DNA from: Lutjanus erythropterus
Taxonomy: Eukaryota; Chordata; Actinopteri; Lutjaniformes; Lutjanidae
Assembly (NCBI GenBank): GCA_020091685.1
Contig: CM034607.1
Span: forward strand, 16,359,221-16,423,220
Direction of reading: 5' to 3'
DNA: 64,000 nt
This document shows positions 1 through 32,165 of this stretch, piece by piece. The position numbers and the translations under genes were made by a program. Numbering within the stretch: position 1 is the first letter of the stretch; each line of letters opens with the position of its first letter. Under the pieces are notes generated by a model. The model did no database searches, was not told the origin of the DNA, and saw only the letters and a list, made by a program, of their open reading frames with translations.

Positions 1-142
1 TATATTTAACAGTACATTTGCTTTGCTTAAAATTTCAAAATAAAAAGCTTCTGAAGGTTGTAAGTACTGGTATGACAACTGCATCGCTCCTATTACTGTA
101 CACTTAACTGTATAACTAGGACATATTTCACATGGCACAGAG

Positions 143-620
143 TAGGGCTGCGTGATATAAAAAAAATAATAAACATGTTGCAATTAATTCAGCTGAAATT
201 GTGTTAGGCAATACGATTAGTGGGAATGATCATTTTTCATTCATTTTGTTGGGTTCTGTCCCAAACAAACATGTTTTCTTTCATCTGGAGAACAAGATAT
301 TTAGGCCAGGGCATATCTGCTGCACTACAGTTCTTCATTAGGATGCTGTTTTCCCACAAATTATTCCTCATACAGCATTGACCTCTGCCCTGGTAGAGAG
401 GTATTTCAAGAACATTTATTGCGCAAAACTGGAATAATGACCAGAAAGAAAAAATACAAAACCTTTTCTTAAGTATATCAAGTACTACCACCCCTTGTAA
501 CCGCTGTTGCCTGACATAATTTGCAGATTGCCATCTTCTGTCTGGCTTTTTTAAGTGGTGCATCAGCCTCTCACCTGCACTGTTTGTCAGGGCTGAACTC
601 CTCCATCTACACACAAACAC
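143..620 (-). repeat. hAT-like DNA transposon relic (minus orientation)
   Basis: The plus strand has a TAGGGCTGC-type end at 146. The body on the minus strand resembles the copy at 56770-57070: both share strings like GCAAAT-ATGTCAG-CAGC followed by AAGGGGTG and ATACCTCT. The 127-residue minus frame here is part of this relic; it has no intact transposase motif. Confidence 0.5.
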
Positions 621-1902
621 AGGTAAAAGGTAAAAATACCTAATATTTTAAGTATTATACACAGGTTGACAAATATTTAACATTCTCAACGTGATCTGAA
701 CATATAGCCTTAAATATATTTGTTGCAGGGCTTCTGTATTACATTATACTGTGTTATCTTACTGTGTCTGTCCCTTGCGTTTAGTGTGCTGGATGGGGTG
801 CGTTCACATCTAAACATGAACTCCTCCACGATCACCTCACAGCCTGACAAAGCTAAACTTGTCATGGGCTGAACTTTAAATGAACAAATGCAGTGACTTC
901 TGCTGCAGGGCTAGTGTGCAGAACATCTTCTCACAGTTAAAATTTAATGACTTCTCCTTACACAGCTCAACTAAAAATTCACTATATATGCAAGTTTTGC
1001 CCATACTGTAATTATGTTTCTGCAAATGAAGCTCATGATATTGAAACTGAAGTGGGTTCAGATGGAGACGGAGAGAGAAGAAAACGCCTTTTATGCGCTG
1101 TATATATTTGACTCTAAGTTAAAATAACAACAATAGTAGGTCTTTGAGATTGAAACCTTCTTGATATAAGATTCTTTTAAACACATCCCACAAAACAACA
1201 TTTATTTCATTGCAGTGAACAATAAACAGCAAACTAATCAACATTAATGACCACAATGTGCCTGGTAGCAAATATTTTTGCTCAGACACAGCAATCCCTG
1301 AAAGCACGCTGGCAGTGTTGACACAAACTGATTAATGACACACACTAAGAAACATCTTCTACACATGATACTGAAGAGATAACCCAGCCATTTAATTAGT
1401 AGCCTGTTGTTCTTCGGCTTCACTGAAGTAGAAATCACTGGGAGGAGGCCTAACAGTCAGCTAATGTTGCCTTATCAACTATCAAGTTATCAGTATCAAT
1501 TTAATGCTTCCCTCATTAGATAAAACCGCAGGAAGCGATACACACGCAATCTGGCTGCAGCACCTTCTGAAATGTTGAACAAGTACTGGAGCCAGCTGTC
1601 GTGTGTGAGTCAGACATGCTTGTTTTATAAGTGTTGTTTTATTTTTATCCAGGTTTTCAACTTAAAACAAGAGCTTGTTATCCATCTCCAATCTGCAACT
1701 ATCTTGTTTTATGCTTTTATTAATATTCTGTACTGATTTTACCTTTTTCTTACAATACGTACATTACAGTACAGTATAAAGGGTTTTTTTTCTTTTGAAG
1801 ATAACAAGCACTCTGACTGGAACAGATACACTACACCTGAAATATTCTACCCTCTTTTTACAACTTCCACACCAAGAATCAATAATCAACATTAATTAAT
1901 GG

Positions 1903-2292
1903 TAGGGATGCATTTTTTCAACTGATGTCAATAACCAAAAATTACCTGCTTCTCAAGGCCGATATCGATCACTTGACAACTGATAATTTCACATTTTTAT
2001 ATTGTAGAAAGAAGTTAATTTAATATCCAAATGTAACTGACATCAATATCACAACCAATAAAAGGAACATTTCCGACTCTTCAAGTGTTTATTTATTTTT
2101 TCTAGTTAAGTTCATAAAAAAACCCTCCACAAATATATTTTAGCTTTTATAGAGAATTTTACCTAAACATTCAAACACAAAACATTTTTACATAATGTGT
2201 CAAATCACATATTATTATAGCCAATATTCATCAGCTAATATTCGCTGATACCGATCTAATCTATCAGCCCAGTTATTTACCATGCATCCCTA
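1903..2292. repeat. MITE with TAGGGATGCA terminal inverted repeats
   Basis: TAGGGATGCA begins the element and TGCATCCCTA ends it, 390 bp apart. Internal sequence has alternating GATATCG/GCTGATA words. The termini suggest a non-autonomous hAT-type element. Diverged relatives lie at 24274-24720 and 45575-45800. Confidence 0.7.
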
Positions 2293-3300
2293 CTTAATGG
2301 ATTACTGTATTAACTAGGGGTATTGTAGTTTAAATTTTTTTTAACAGCTTTGTCATTGTTAGACTATTGAGTTCCTACTTTAAAAAAGCCAGCAGCCCCT
2401 GTTTAGAGAAGGTGGCCTTTTGGTAACTTGCTTCATGCTGTGAGGGGAAGTTACTTCACTTTAGTTGCCCATAATGTACCTAGATAGTATACAAATGGGA
2501 GAATTGGCAATGAAATTAAAAGCTCATTTTGATTTACTGATTTTCGATTAACATTTGAAATTGTGACACCCAAATGCATCCGCAAGTCTGCTGGAGGCAG
2601 CCAGTGGGGTTACATCAGGCGTTTTCCCTCACAGCTATAACTCGTCTCCTTTACACCAGCAGGAGTGAGAGACAAATCTGAAGGGAGGGTGTGAGACAGA
2701 GAGAGATACAGCTGATGCCTGCAGAGAAATGGTGCGACAGTCAGGAAGACACACAGGCAGCAGCAGGGTCAAAGTGACAGACAGAGTGAGAATGGTGGAA
2801 TATAAAATCTCATCAACATCAAATCTTCAAAGGCCAAACAAACGTGTTAAAATGGCGTCAATACGTCGATAACCCCCCGCTCTCTGGCACCCATTCCTCT
2901 GTACCCTTCCAACCAGTGGAGTCAGTGTGGTGGAGCGCCTCTAACTACGCATGTCATCCACTATAATGTACATAAAGAAACTGATGGAGAACATAGGAGC
3001 ACATACAGCACGATACATGGGATTTATATGACATTCAATTCCCCCTGCTGTCGTGTGCTCTCCCCGGTGTCTGTAAAAACCCTTTGAAGTCGACACACAG
3101 ATGAATGTGTTGACGTGCGCTCTTGTTCCCTCGCCCTCCATATATACTCTATTTTTTTGTCCCCCGCTCACACCGAATCGTCTCACTCTCTCTGTTTCTC
3201 TGAGTGACAGATTGAGTTCAGTAGCAGCCTCAGCAGGAATCCCACACACAGGAGCAGCAAAGCGGGGAACTCTGGCTGACACCAGTCCGCATGTGTGTGT

Positions 3301-3808
3301 TACGCTCTTACAAATAAAAGTGATAACTAGAACCATAAAGGGTTCTTCGGCTTGTCCCCACAGGAGAACACTTTTTGGTACCTGGCAGAACCTTTTGTAA
3401 AGCTTCCAAGTGGAATTCCAAGAGAGTTCTACCTATAACCATAAAGGGTTAAACTTAAAAACATCTGCCAGAACCCCCTAAAAGAGGTTCTACGGTGAAC
3501 CCTTCTATGGTGTAATGGTTCCTCCCAGAGCCCATCTAGAACCCTTTTTATATTACAAGGGTTTCATCTAGAAACCATCCAGTGGGTTCTACCAAGAACC
3601 CTTTTATATTCAAAGGAAGGACCGAGAAACTTTTTATATTACAGTACAAATAATCCTCGACAATGAAGTATTCAACAATCCTCTTTCTCTTTCTTCCAAA
3701 GGGGTTCTTTGCTGGGTTCATAATGGAACCCTTACTGTTTAAAAGAAGAAGAGGGTTCTGAGTGGAACATCAGCACTTCAGGAAGAACCCTTTCAGAACC
3801 AGAGTGTA
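3301..3808. repeat. GAACCCTTT-rich TIR element, copy 1
   Basis: Begins TA-CGCTCTTACAAATAAAAG and ends GAGTG-TA. Inside, AGAACCC, AAGGGTTC and TTTTTATATT words recur in both orientations. It shares the string ACCATAAAGGGTTCTTCGGC (one base changed) with the copy at 30046-30570. Confidence 0.7.
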
Positions 3809-3810
3809 GT

Positions 3811-3814
3811 CTGT

Positions 3815-3861
<47 letters not shown>
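3811..3861. repeat. (TG)n microsatellite
   Basis: About 25 TG units with an early interruption, directly following the GAACCC-rich element. Confidence 0.95.
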
Positions 3862-3862
<1 letters not shown>

Positions 3863-4504
3863 CAGCTTCATGCGTCAGTTTTGTGTCAGAGTGTGTTTCT
3901 TCTCTGGATTTGGAGGTGTGTTCGCCTGCACATCAACGTGTCTGTCACATAAGCAGATTGAGGATTAAAACGCTGAATAGAGATTAGGTTTCTAGCTCGG
4001 ATTTGAGGAAGATCTTGGAGAGTGTGTGCATGCGTGAGTGGATGTTGACGAACACCATTTGCAAGCCTGACTTCCACCAAATCAACCACACTCACTTGTC
4101 ACTTTTCAAAGTAAATCACCAGACAGACAAATGACCTCAATCTTCAATCTAAACGGGAATGCTGTCACTTCAACTCTGATATTTTACCAGCAGAGCAACG
4201 AGCTTCCCCTTCAGGTCAGTGGAGATCATCTAGTATTTTACAACCGAGTCACATTCACCATCAACTCTGGTCAACATTCTGCAACAGTTTATCAAGTTGG
4301 CCCAAATAACAAAGATCCAGAGACAACACAGACATCACAGATCGATCAGACGCCAAACATTATCTGCTGATATTCATTAAATGGCACCACCCTTGCTAGT
4401 CGGTACCAGAAATACGAGCCAGTACTCACTAAAGCCTGTATGGCCCAGACGTTATCAGCACAGTGGGACCAAAGACAGCTCATAAAAACAGCGCGGTTTG
4501 TCAG

Positions 4505-4612
4505 GATTTTGATTTAGAAAATGAAAACCAAGTTGTATGTGGGCTGTGTCAGACTAAACTGACATATGACCACTCGACTGGAGCAATGAGTAACCACAGA
4601 TACAACCATTAA
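4505..4612 (+). pseudogene. BED-type zinc finger relic of a hAT transposase
   Basis: The plus frame reads VVCGLCQTKLTYDHSTGAMS followed by NHRYNH and a TAA stop. C-x2-C, then a spacer, then H-x4-H fits a BED zinc finger, the N-terminal DNA-binding domain of many hAT transposases. No start codon or catalytic part is attached, so it is a fragment. Neighbouring sequence to 4660 may belong to the same relic. Confidence 0.5.
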
Positions 4613-5860
4613 CCTGCGAGGAGAGCAGGCTGCTGCTGCTGCTGCCCAGCTAACAGGTAAATTAAATCATTTACCAACAGATGCTGTGATTCTGTGTGGT
4701 GTGAAAAGATGAAGATGAATCTAGTGAGTTGTTGCTGTGTTATGTAGGATAATGTGCACTGTTCATAATTCAAAACAGTATTTTGTGATTGAAGAATTCA
4801 ATCAAGGGCTACAAAATGCAAAAAATCCAGACTTGTTGAAGTTGATAGTGATCCCATTTTTACTTTGATTCAACTCATGCAGTATAATCCAAGCCTCACT
4901 TTTCTAGTTGTATGCTCAACACTTCCAAAAAAGCTTTTTTTTTTTTCTGGTTAAAACTGCTACACCTGTACAATCTCATGCATGCAGCTAAGAGCAACAA
5001 ATGCGTGAGGTGGTGGAGTCGAGCAGTGTCTTCATGCTAAGTTCTAACTAGTTTGTGTTGCTGGAAAGTAGTTCACAACGTAGTTAGCCAGCAATAGTTT
5101 GTTACTAGCACAAGGACAAAGCCCTGTTTTGATCCGCTGCCGTCACTGCATCACACTGTTGATAGAAACTCAACACTTCAAATTAAAAGCCCTCAGTGGC
5201 ATTTCAGCATTTCAGTTGACAAAATTGTTACTTTCATGGCAAGGGATTTATTGTGAAACATTTCAGCTGTAACGGCCCATATAGCTTATAGACGATTGGA
5301 AGTCAGGATTGGCAGCAAAAAACGATTGATTGGCACATCCTGCATCACTAGCAATACCTAGCGTAGAATAGCTTGTCATTTTTATTTTTCGAGCAACCAT
5401 TCAAATTTGGGAAAGCGATAAATATTCAGCATGTATTGTTCTCTCTGAATTTTAAACTCCAACCATATAACTGCAATGTTCTTCTCTTTATTAACACAAA
5501 ATGGAGGAAACTACAAACAATTTGCATAAACAGGTTATACAAGGTGTACATAAAACTGTGGAAAAAAAAACAAGCAAGTACACACTCCAACCAGCTCCAG
5601 AGCATGTTTGCCTACGTGTAGCTTGGAGAACTACTGTGGAAACATCAAAGTGAGACCGTTTGCTTTCTCTTAAAAAATGATGCTGCCTTAAAGAAATCTG
5701 AAGACAATCATTATCTATTAAATGTTACATGGTTTGTGCTCAAATTCACACTAATTAAGTGTTTATTCTCAATATTTAAACTTTTTTTTTTTTTAAGTCA
5801 AAGCCCTAACATCCATTCATTTCGGCATACCTTGCAGTAAGATTTTAAAGGGACACTTAC

Positions 5861-25492
<19,632 letters not shown>

Positions 25493-28400
25493 GGCTCCGT
25501 CCTTTCCGTCTCCCGTCTGCCGCCTGTCTCCTGCCTCCGCTCCGGGTGTCTCCTACTGTATCCTCACGCCATAATGTCCCCCCCGCCTCGCCTCACGCAG
25601 CTCACGCTCCTCGACCCGCATCTGCAACTGAATGTGTTCCGCAGGCAGCACACGACGCTGCTGCTCCACCCAATGGCTCTACTCCTCCAGTACTACCAGG
25701 TTGATGTGTGTGGATGTAGGGAGGAGGGGAGGTGGGGGTGTCACAGGTGCATAGAAACATTGCATCACTTCCACCTTTCATTCTCTGACCAGTCTGACAA
25801 AGGGAAGCAGCGGGGTACTTTTAAAAAACGCCTCATTTTAACAGTTGCGCTCGTGCATGTCACGTGTTGGGATCATTTTAATGATTATTTACGTAATTCA
25901 CTCTAAATTTAATACGATACTAAAGATAATAGTGTGCGGGGGAGGGAGGAAAAGAGGCAGGAGGGACTCTGTATAAGGCTACGTCATCACATTACCTGGC
26001 TCAAATTTCCATAGGTAAACAAAGAGTGTGTGAGTGTGTGTGGGGAAGTGTATGTGGTTCACGGTAAAGCTTATTTTTTTCAGGTTTGGAGCTGTGTTTT
26101 TTTGTCCTGAACGTGCAGCCTGGAGCGTTGCATTCCAGTTTAACCTGAGGCTGCAGGCAGGTGAGCTGAAACACGAGAGGGTCTGCTGGGTCTCCATGCT
26201 GGTTGAAGATGAGACACCGTGTCCCTCGTGTGGCTCCCCCACCCTGCATTGTAAATGTTCAAAAGTCATCAGTACTTTGAAACTCTTTTCCTCTTCCTTT
26301 GTCAGAGATGGTGTGTGTTTGCATGCTGATTACAGTGGAGGTTTAATCTTAGCCCAGTGTGTGCCTCCTGTGTTTTAACAGAGTCTAGACTCACAGGTAA
26401 GACTATATTCACACTGCAAGCCTCAGTGCTTAGTTCTGATTTATTGCTCATATGCCTCATTACTGGAAAAAGTGCTTGCCCTATCTTAACTTAATTTTCC
26501 AATGTAGGAAAAATCCTATTTTGATGCAGATAGGTTAAGCCCAGTTATAAGCCAAAGAATAAAAGTGTTTTAAAGTGACTTTGTGGGGAAGAATCGGATG
26601 GAGGGTCGAAGAGAAATCCTAACTAGAACAGTTAACTTGATTCTTTAATTGGTATTCATCTTGTCATGACTGTATCTGTGTTTAAAATGTACACAAGACT
26701 GGCTGTACCCACGAAGACGCCGTCTCACTTCACTTGTCAGTGGCTAGCTTGTGAATGGACGATAAAAGATGGGCGGTCAGTTCTTTCTTTAATGGGTCCG
26801 AGGAATCCTGTGTGTCTTGGGAGAGTGGAAACACCAAGTTTTCCTGCCAATTATCAACCCATAATTGGGTTGATACATGAGAGTGGCTACACGCCACGGG
26901 AGGGTGTTGTTTCTGGTAAAAAAGTGCAAGGGTTGTAGGATTGTTAGCAGTTGTTCTCGATGCCGTTCAAGCAATTGTTTTGCATTTAGAAATCCCCAGA
27001 CAATCGGTTTGCAGCGAGATCTCCTAAAGCCTGGCATTGCAAGACTATCTAGAGACTACAGGAAAAATTATGAGGGCAATACGTTCACACATATTTGGCA
27101 CCTTGTACATGAGAGTCAGCAGTGAGTTGGAAAGTGATTATATCAAAGAAGAAGTGTGTTCTCGGGTCTCTAAGACTGCATTTTAAGACTTATTTTGCCA
27201 GCAGGCAGGGTTCCAATGGAATCATTGAGAAATTTCAATTTTGATTATACTTATCGTTTCTGACATAAATTTCACTCGCCCAGGTTCCATGTTCAACCGT
27301 GAACTGCAAACACCTTCCGTATATTTTTATATTGAATCTGAAAACAACTGTAAAATTGGTTTACTTCCCTTGCATTATATTACAGAGCTCTTGCTGCACA
27401 GAAATTCAATGTATGGCTTGAAAAAGAACTCAGCCCTCCTGGGAGGTTGGTGAAAGTGCATTAAATTTTATTAAAGATTTCAAGTGAATATGATCTGAGA
27501 GATAATTAATTTGAATTCAGCAGATCCAAGAGAATCTGAGCCTGGTACTCGAGAGGACATAAATCTGAGCAGAGTTCATCTTGAGTGCAGTGGGTTCAGT
27601 TGTATAACTTGGATGTCGAGTCCGCTTTCCTGATAGGACTTGTAATCTGGGATAATTGGCCCCTTTCAGGGACTCAGATTATACCAACACCATCGCTGTC
27701 AGAGGTAGTGGGCCAGTGTACACACTGGCAGCTGAATAACGCACATACACAGATGTGAGTAAAAGCTCTTTATTTTGTTAACAACAAAAGCTGGTTGCAA
27801 CATTTTATCTATTAACATGTTAAACTCAACTTTGGTGCTGCACCCACTCTGCATTGACCCAGGGATATTTTTCTGTCTGAGTTGTTAGAATCAGATGGCT
27901 ACATGACAGTAAAAACTGTTTTGTTAGAGGGTGACACATTTAACCAAGAGTAAACAGTAGTTTATTTAACTTTAGACCTTCAGTTAAATCAAATTTGTGT
28001 GGTTGTGTATTTGTCTCACAATCAATAGAGAAGCATGTCAGTGGCAGATCAACATAAAACTGGTTTGTAACACATGAAAACGGTGAGAAGACTGTACTAT
28101 GTAGACAAGTTTTTGTCTATATTATTTTTAAATCCATCGTATTGTGGTGCAAAAGTCAAGAGCGCGCAGTGGATATAGAGTGAGGAAAAGCACTGATAGC
28201 TTAGTATTTCTCTACAACATTAAACACAATACAATATGTTAATGCTGCCTCTAGGGGTCTCTCTCACACTAAAAATATAACAAAAGTTGTTATTTTCTCT
28301 TTTAAACATTCATCATAGCTAATGAAACTCATGACTCAAGCAGAAATCATGTTCATGGATGAGGTAATATTCAAGTTTCATTCATGTTTAAAGAGCAATA

Positions 28401-30045
28401 TGTAACAATTGCATGTCCAAAAATTACTACTATGGTCCAAATAGCGAGGTGGAACCATAGATTGTACATTAAATAGGCTGAATATGCAGTCTAGGGTTGA
28501 AGCGAGTTCACACGTCCCTTCCTCACCAGACGTGAAGAAGCTCTAGCAGGCTGCAGGAACACTGCATGAGTGCAAAACCAGTGACAGTGACACTGTGAGT
28601 TGATCAGCTGTTTATAACTGATTGTCAATGTAAAGCTATGCCTGTTACAAAAGTACATAATCTGGAGTTAAAGTTCAGTGGCTTCCTGACTTACTGCCTG
28701 CCAGACTCCATTAACATATTGCTCAATTTAACCATTAGAAACATCCGTTCCCTCTAAAAGATTATTAATTATTTCTTATGACTCATAAACAGATACCTAC
28801 TCATTCGGCAAACATTTGGCATGAATTTAAATTCTAATAAATGTGAGACAAGCAAATTTAAACAGTTATTCTGACCCAGAATATGACTTTCAAAGGCGGA
28901 CACCACATCTGTAAGGTTAATTATTATCTGTTAGCATTTAACACTCAACAATTCTTCTAATTCTCTTTAAATTGACTCTGTGGGTGTTGTTTGACCAGAT
29001 TTGAATGACAGTACTGGTAATATGAGCAACAAATCCTGATTGGTGGGTGGAAATACGTAATCTCCAACCAACACAAACCAATGAGAAAACAGAAACACAG
29101 AAAACTTCTCATGTGAAACAACCGAAACTGTTCTAACTTTGCCAGAAAATAGTGTGCATGCTGCATTTGGAAACGTACAGTCAAAACGCAGCCTTAACGT
29201 CAGCCAGTGAAACTGTTTCTCAGTTGCAGTGACAAATAATTGTACTGTTTGTGTTTGTGATTTACTCAGCAGCAGGAAAAAATCGTCTGTCTTGTCCTTT
29301 GTCTGCCATAATCTCCCAAAGTGATAAAGAAGAGCTAAACACAATTAGTGATAACCCAAACCAATCAGTCCATTCTCCAGATCATCGTTCAGATAGAAGT
29401 GAACGAGAAGCTGTGAAACTACTGTCAGCTGCGAGGAGGAGATATTACCGCAGTAGGAAACGCTGCCAAAAATGCAACTGAATATTTACATGCACTAAAA
29501 TAAACAAAGCTATCAGACATTTCAACATAATTCCTGCAAAGTGGCATCGTACAGTTGCTCATGTATTTGTGTCGTATTGGACAGGACTGAGGAACAGTAT
29601 GATAATCAGCGTTCTTTCTCTACAGACGTCCAGAGGCTAATTTTCAAAAGGACTTCAGTTTGTTTGAGTCAGTGTGCAGCACATGATTAGCAACTTCAAT
29701 AGCTCTACAGTAAATCTGAAAAAAAAAAGAAGCAAAATTTGTATTTGGACTTGAAGCACTAGCCGCTGCCTGGAAGTGAAAGAAGGAAATAAGGAAAACA
29801 CTCAGTGTTTGCTGAATTGCTGAAAAAGCAAAAGAAGAGAAGGGGACTTTGGGCTTTCTTGTGCCGAGTCTGGAGGATGATGAAATGTGCTGCTCTGTGG
29901 TCCCCGGGGACCACCGGGACCAGCCGCTGATATGCACACACATGCACATACTGTCACATGTGCACACACAGCAAAATCAAATAAACCTGATTGTACAGCA
30001 TTTGAATGAATGAGCCTCACATACTGTAGATGTGCACATACAGTA

Positions 30046-30570
30046 CACTGTTAGAAATAAAGGCACAAACCAGAACGATAAAGGGTTCCTCGGCTTGTCC
30101 CCATAGTTATTCCTAGAACCCAACATAATGTGTTATACCTTGGACCGTCTGTGAAAGGTTTCACCCAGAACCCTCTAGGTTCTACACACAACCCTTATAT
30201 GGTGTAATGGTTCCACCCAGAAACCTCTGTGGGGGTTCTATGCTGAACCTTTCCCCCTTTAAAGGTCTTAACAAGAACACACCCAGGGGGTTCTGTCAAG
30301 TACCTTTTTATATTTCAAGGGTTATATCTAGAACCACCCAGAGGGTTCCACAAAGAACCTTTTTATGTTCCTAGGGTTTTATCTAGTACACACTCAGGTG
30401 GTTTTATAGAACCCATTTATATTCCGTGGGATTTATTTAGAACCTGAGACTCCTTTTGTATTGCTGTAAAAAAGAAGCCTTGGCAAACCCTTTCTTCAGA
30501 AGCAAAGGGTTGCGTGGAGAACCTCAACCCTTCAGGAAGAACACTTTTGGGAGCCTCATTTCTAAGAGTG
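30046..30570. mobile_element. GAACCCTTT-rich TIR element, copy 2 (both ends intact)
   Basis: Ends CACTGTTAGAAATAAAGG and the inverse of CACTCTTAGAAATGAGG, flanked by TA on both sides (30044-30045, 30571-30572), suggesting a Tc1/mariner-type non-autonomous element. The interior is built of recurring GAACCC/GGGTTC words with TTTTATATT spacers. Confidence 0.8.
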
Positions 30571-30589
30571 TAGTATACAGTACGGCAGG

Positions 30590-31195
30590 GTTACATGATG
30601 ATGCACAGGGAGAAGAATGGATTATAGGGGGAGGGGAAGTGGAGTAAAGAAGAAGATGGGGAGAAAAAAAAGGAGCAAGGGGAACAAGGGGGCCGAAGCA
30701 GGGAGAGCGAGATAGTAAACCAATTACCATCGGACTGGAGAAAGCCTTTCATCCCAAAACTGTCACCACACACGCAAATATACACACTTCTGTCTGCTTC
30801 TCTCCTGCATACAAATACAGTATCCACACACACATGGTCGGACATCTCTCTTTATCACTCACTCACACACATATTCCGAGCGCTCTTCAAACAAATGCAC
30901 TCTTGATTAAATATTGAGGAGTGCCTGTGGCGAACTGAGCAGAGATACAATTCCTCCCTTCGTCTCTTATGGAACCCCTCGCCTATGGAAGAAGAAGAAG
31001 GAGGAGGAGGAGGAGGAAGAAGTGCCAAAGGAAGGGAGAGAGAAGAAGAAATAGCCTGAGAAACAGGCAGAAAGGGCAGGAGAGGATGAAGAGGAGAGTA
31101 GAGAGAGTGATGGATGGGAGGATGGGAAACCAGCTGGGCAGTGATGGAAAAGCAAGAATCAGAAAGGGAAGAAATGTGATGTCTGGCATGTTAAA
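30590..31195. repeat. Purine-rich stretch with (GAA)n/(GGA)n core
   Basis: The plus strand is dominated by A and G; the core at 30987-31024 is an uninterrupted GAA/GGA run. Open frames across it (Arg/Lys-rich on plus, Ser/Leu/Phe-rich on minus) are composition artefacts. Confidence 0.8.
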
Positions 31196-31364
31196 ATGAA
31201 CTAGAAACTAACACAATATGACAGATAATGTCATGTATAAAAGAACAGAAGCAGGGTTTGCACCATGAAAGAGCTGATACTGTTCTGCGAACTCTTAATT
31301 AACTGCACTGGCCTTTAGTGTTTGATGGACATTATAAAAAAAAAAAAACTTTTTCAGTCATACA

Positions 31365-31560
31365 GGCTAGCTGGTCAGTCCACCTCTTTGGTGCAGACTG
31401 AAATAGCTCAGCAACTACTGGATGGACCGACATGAACTTTTGTACAAACATTCATGGTCTCCACAGGATGAAGAGTAATAACTTGTGTGCTCTTATGACT
31501 TTTCAGTTATCATCTAGTTGGTTTACAACTAAACACTTGCAAAGCTATATGCAAAGTCTC
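31365..31560. repeat. Dispersed teleost repeat fragment
   Basis: Contains TGGTGCAGACTGAAATA, CAACTACTGGATGGA and TTGTACAAACATTCATGGTC, strings I know from highly repeated fish sequences. Related words occur at 44890-44970. Confidence 0.5.
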
Positions 31561-31904
31561 CAAATATGGATGTGAATTCATAGATAGTATTAATGTAATC
31601 TGCATGCAAAATATGTTCAACCAACCAGTGGACAAAAAATTCACCCTGCAGCACTTCAAAAGTAACCAATTTTCGCAGACCTGGCAACCCTGTGCAGAGC
31701 CAAAGTCCCTCTCCTTCCGGTAGTTAAGGAGTGAAACAAATTAGACATATTATGTTTGTCAATTTAAAAGATAATTTTATAAGTCAAGAAACAGTTGGTC
31801 ATTTGCTGTAGTTTGGTTTTGTTTTGTGTGAAACTGCCCGATGAACTACATCTCTCATCTCAAATACATCATCACCACATCGCTGTCCCTTGAACGCGAT
31901 GTCT

Positions 31905-32165
31905 TGAGAACGTCTCTACAGAATTTCTTCAAATTTGTCTCAAACGTCCACCTGGACTCAAGGACGAACTGATAAGATTTTAGTGGTCAAAAGTCAACAT
32001 CATAGTGACCTCACAAAAATGTTTTTGGCCATTACTCATGAATTCATTCACTATTTATGACAAAATTACACACAAATATTGAATACAATAAAATGCTGAG
32101 ATGATCTGTTTTATATCTAAATGTCAAAGGTCAACTTCAATGTGACATCATAACGTTCAGCTCTA
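31905..32165. repeat. Second dispersed teleost repeat fragment
   Basis: Contains AATTTCTTCAAATTTG, GTCCACCTGGACTCAAGGA, GTGACCTCACAAAAATG and TCAAAGGTCAACTTCA in the order typical of an abundant fish repeat. Non-coding. Confidence 0.5.

Larger units (their letters stand above)
1..5860. other. Region downstream of rapgef5 exon 5 (intron or beyond), no exon recognised
   Basis: This holds repeat relics listed separately: hAT-like at 143-620 and 4505-4612, a MITE at 1903-2292, a GAACCC-rich element at 3301-3808, and a (TG)n tract at 3811-3861. In 620-1900, 2293-3300, 3862-4500 and 4613-5860 I see no gene. It is probably rapgef5 intron 5. The 131-residue minus frame at 2941-3336 has no recognisable family or splice support. 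Confidence 0.5.

Noticed and set aside
2941-3336. 131-codon minus-strand frame
   Set aside because: It overlaps a repeat end, has no domain I recognise and no convincing splice sites; it was also considered as a further rapgef5 exon but has no Rap-GEF motif.
27664-27684. TGGCCCCTTTCAGGGAC, resembling a retroviral primer binding site
   Set aside because: No LTR ending in CA precedes it, no second LTR, and no gag or pol sequence follows.
28967-29344. 125-codon minus-strand frame
   Set aside because: Hydrophobic and low-complexity in places, with no homology I recognise and no splice context.
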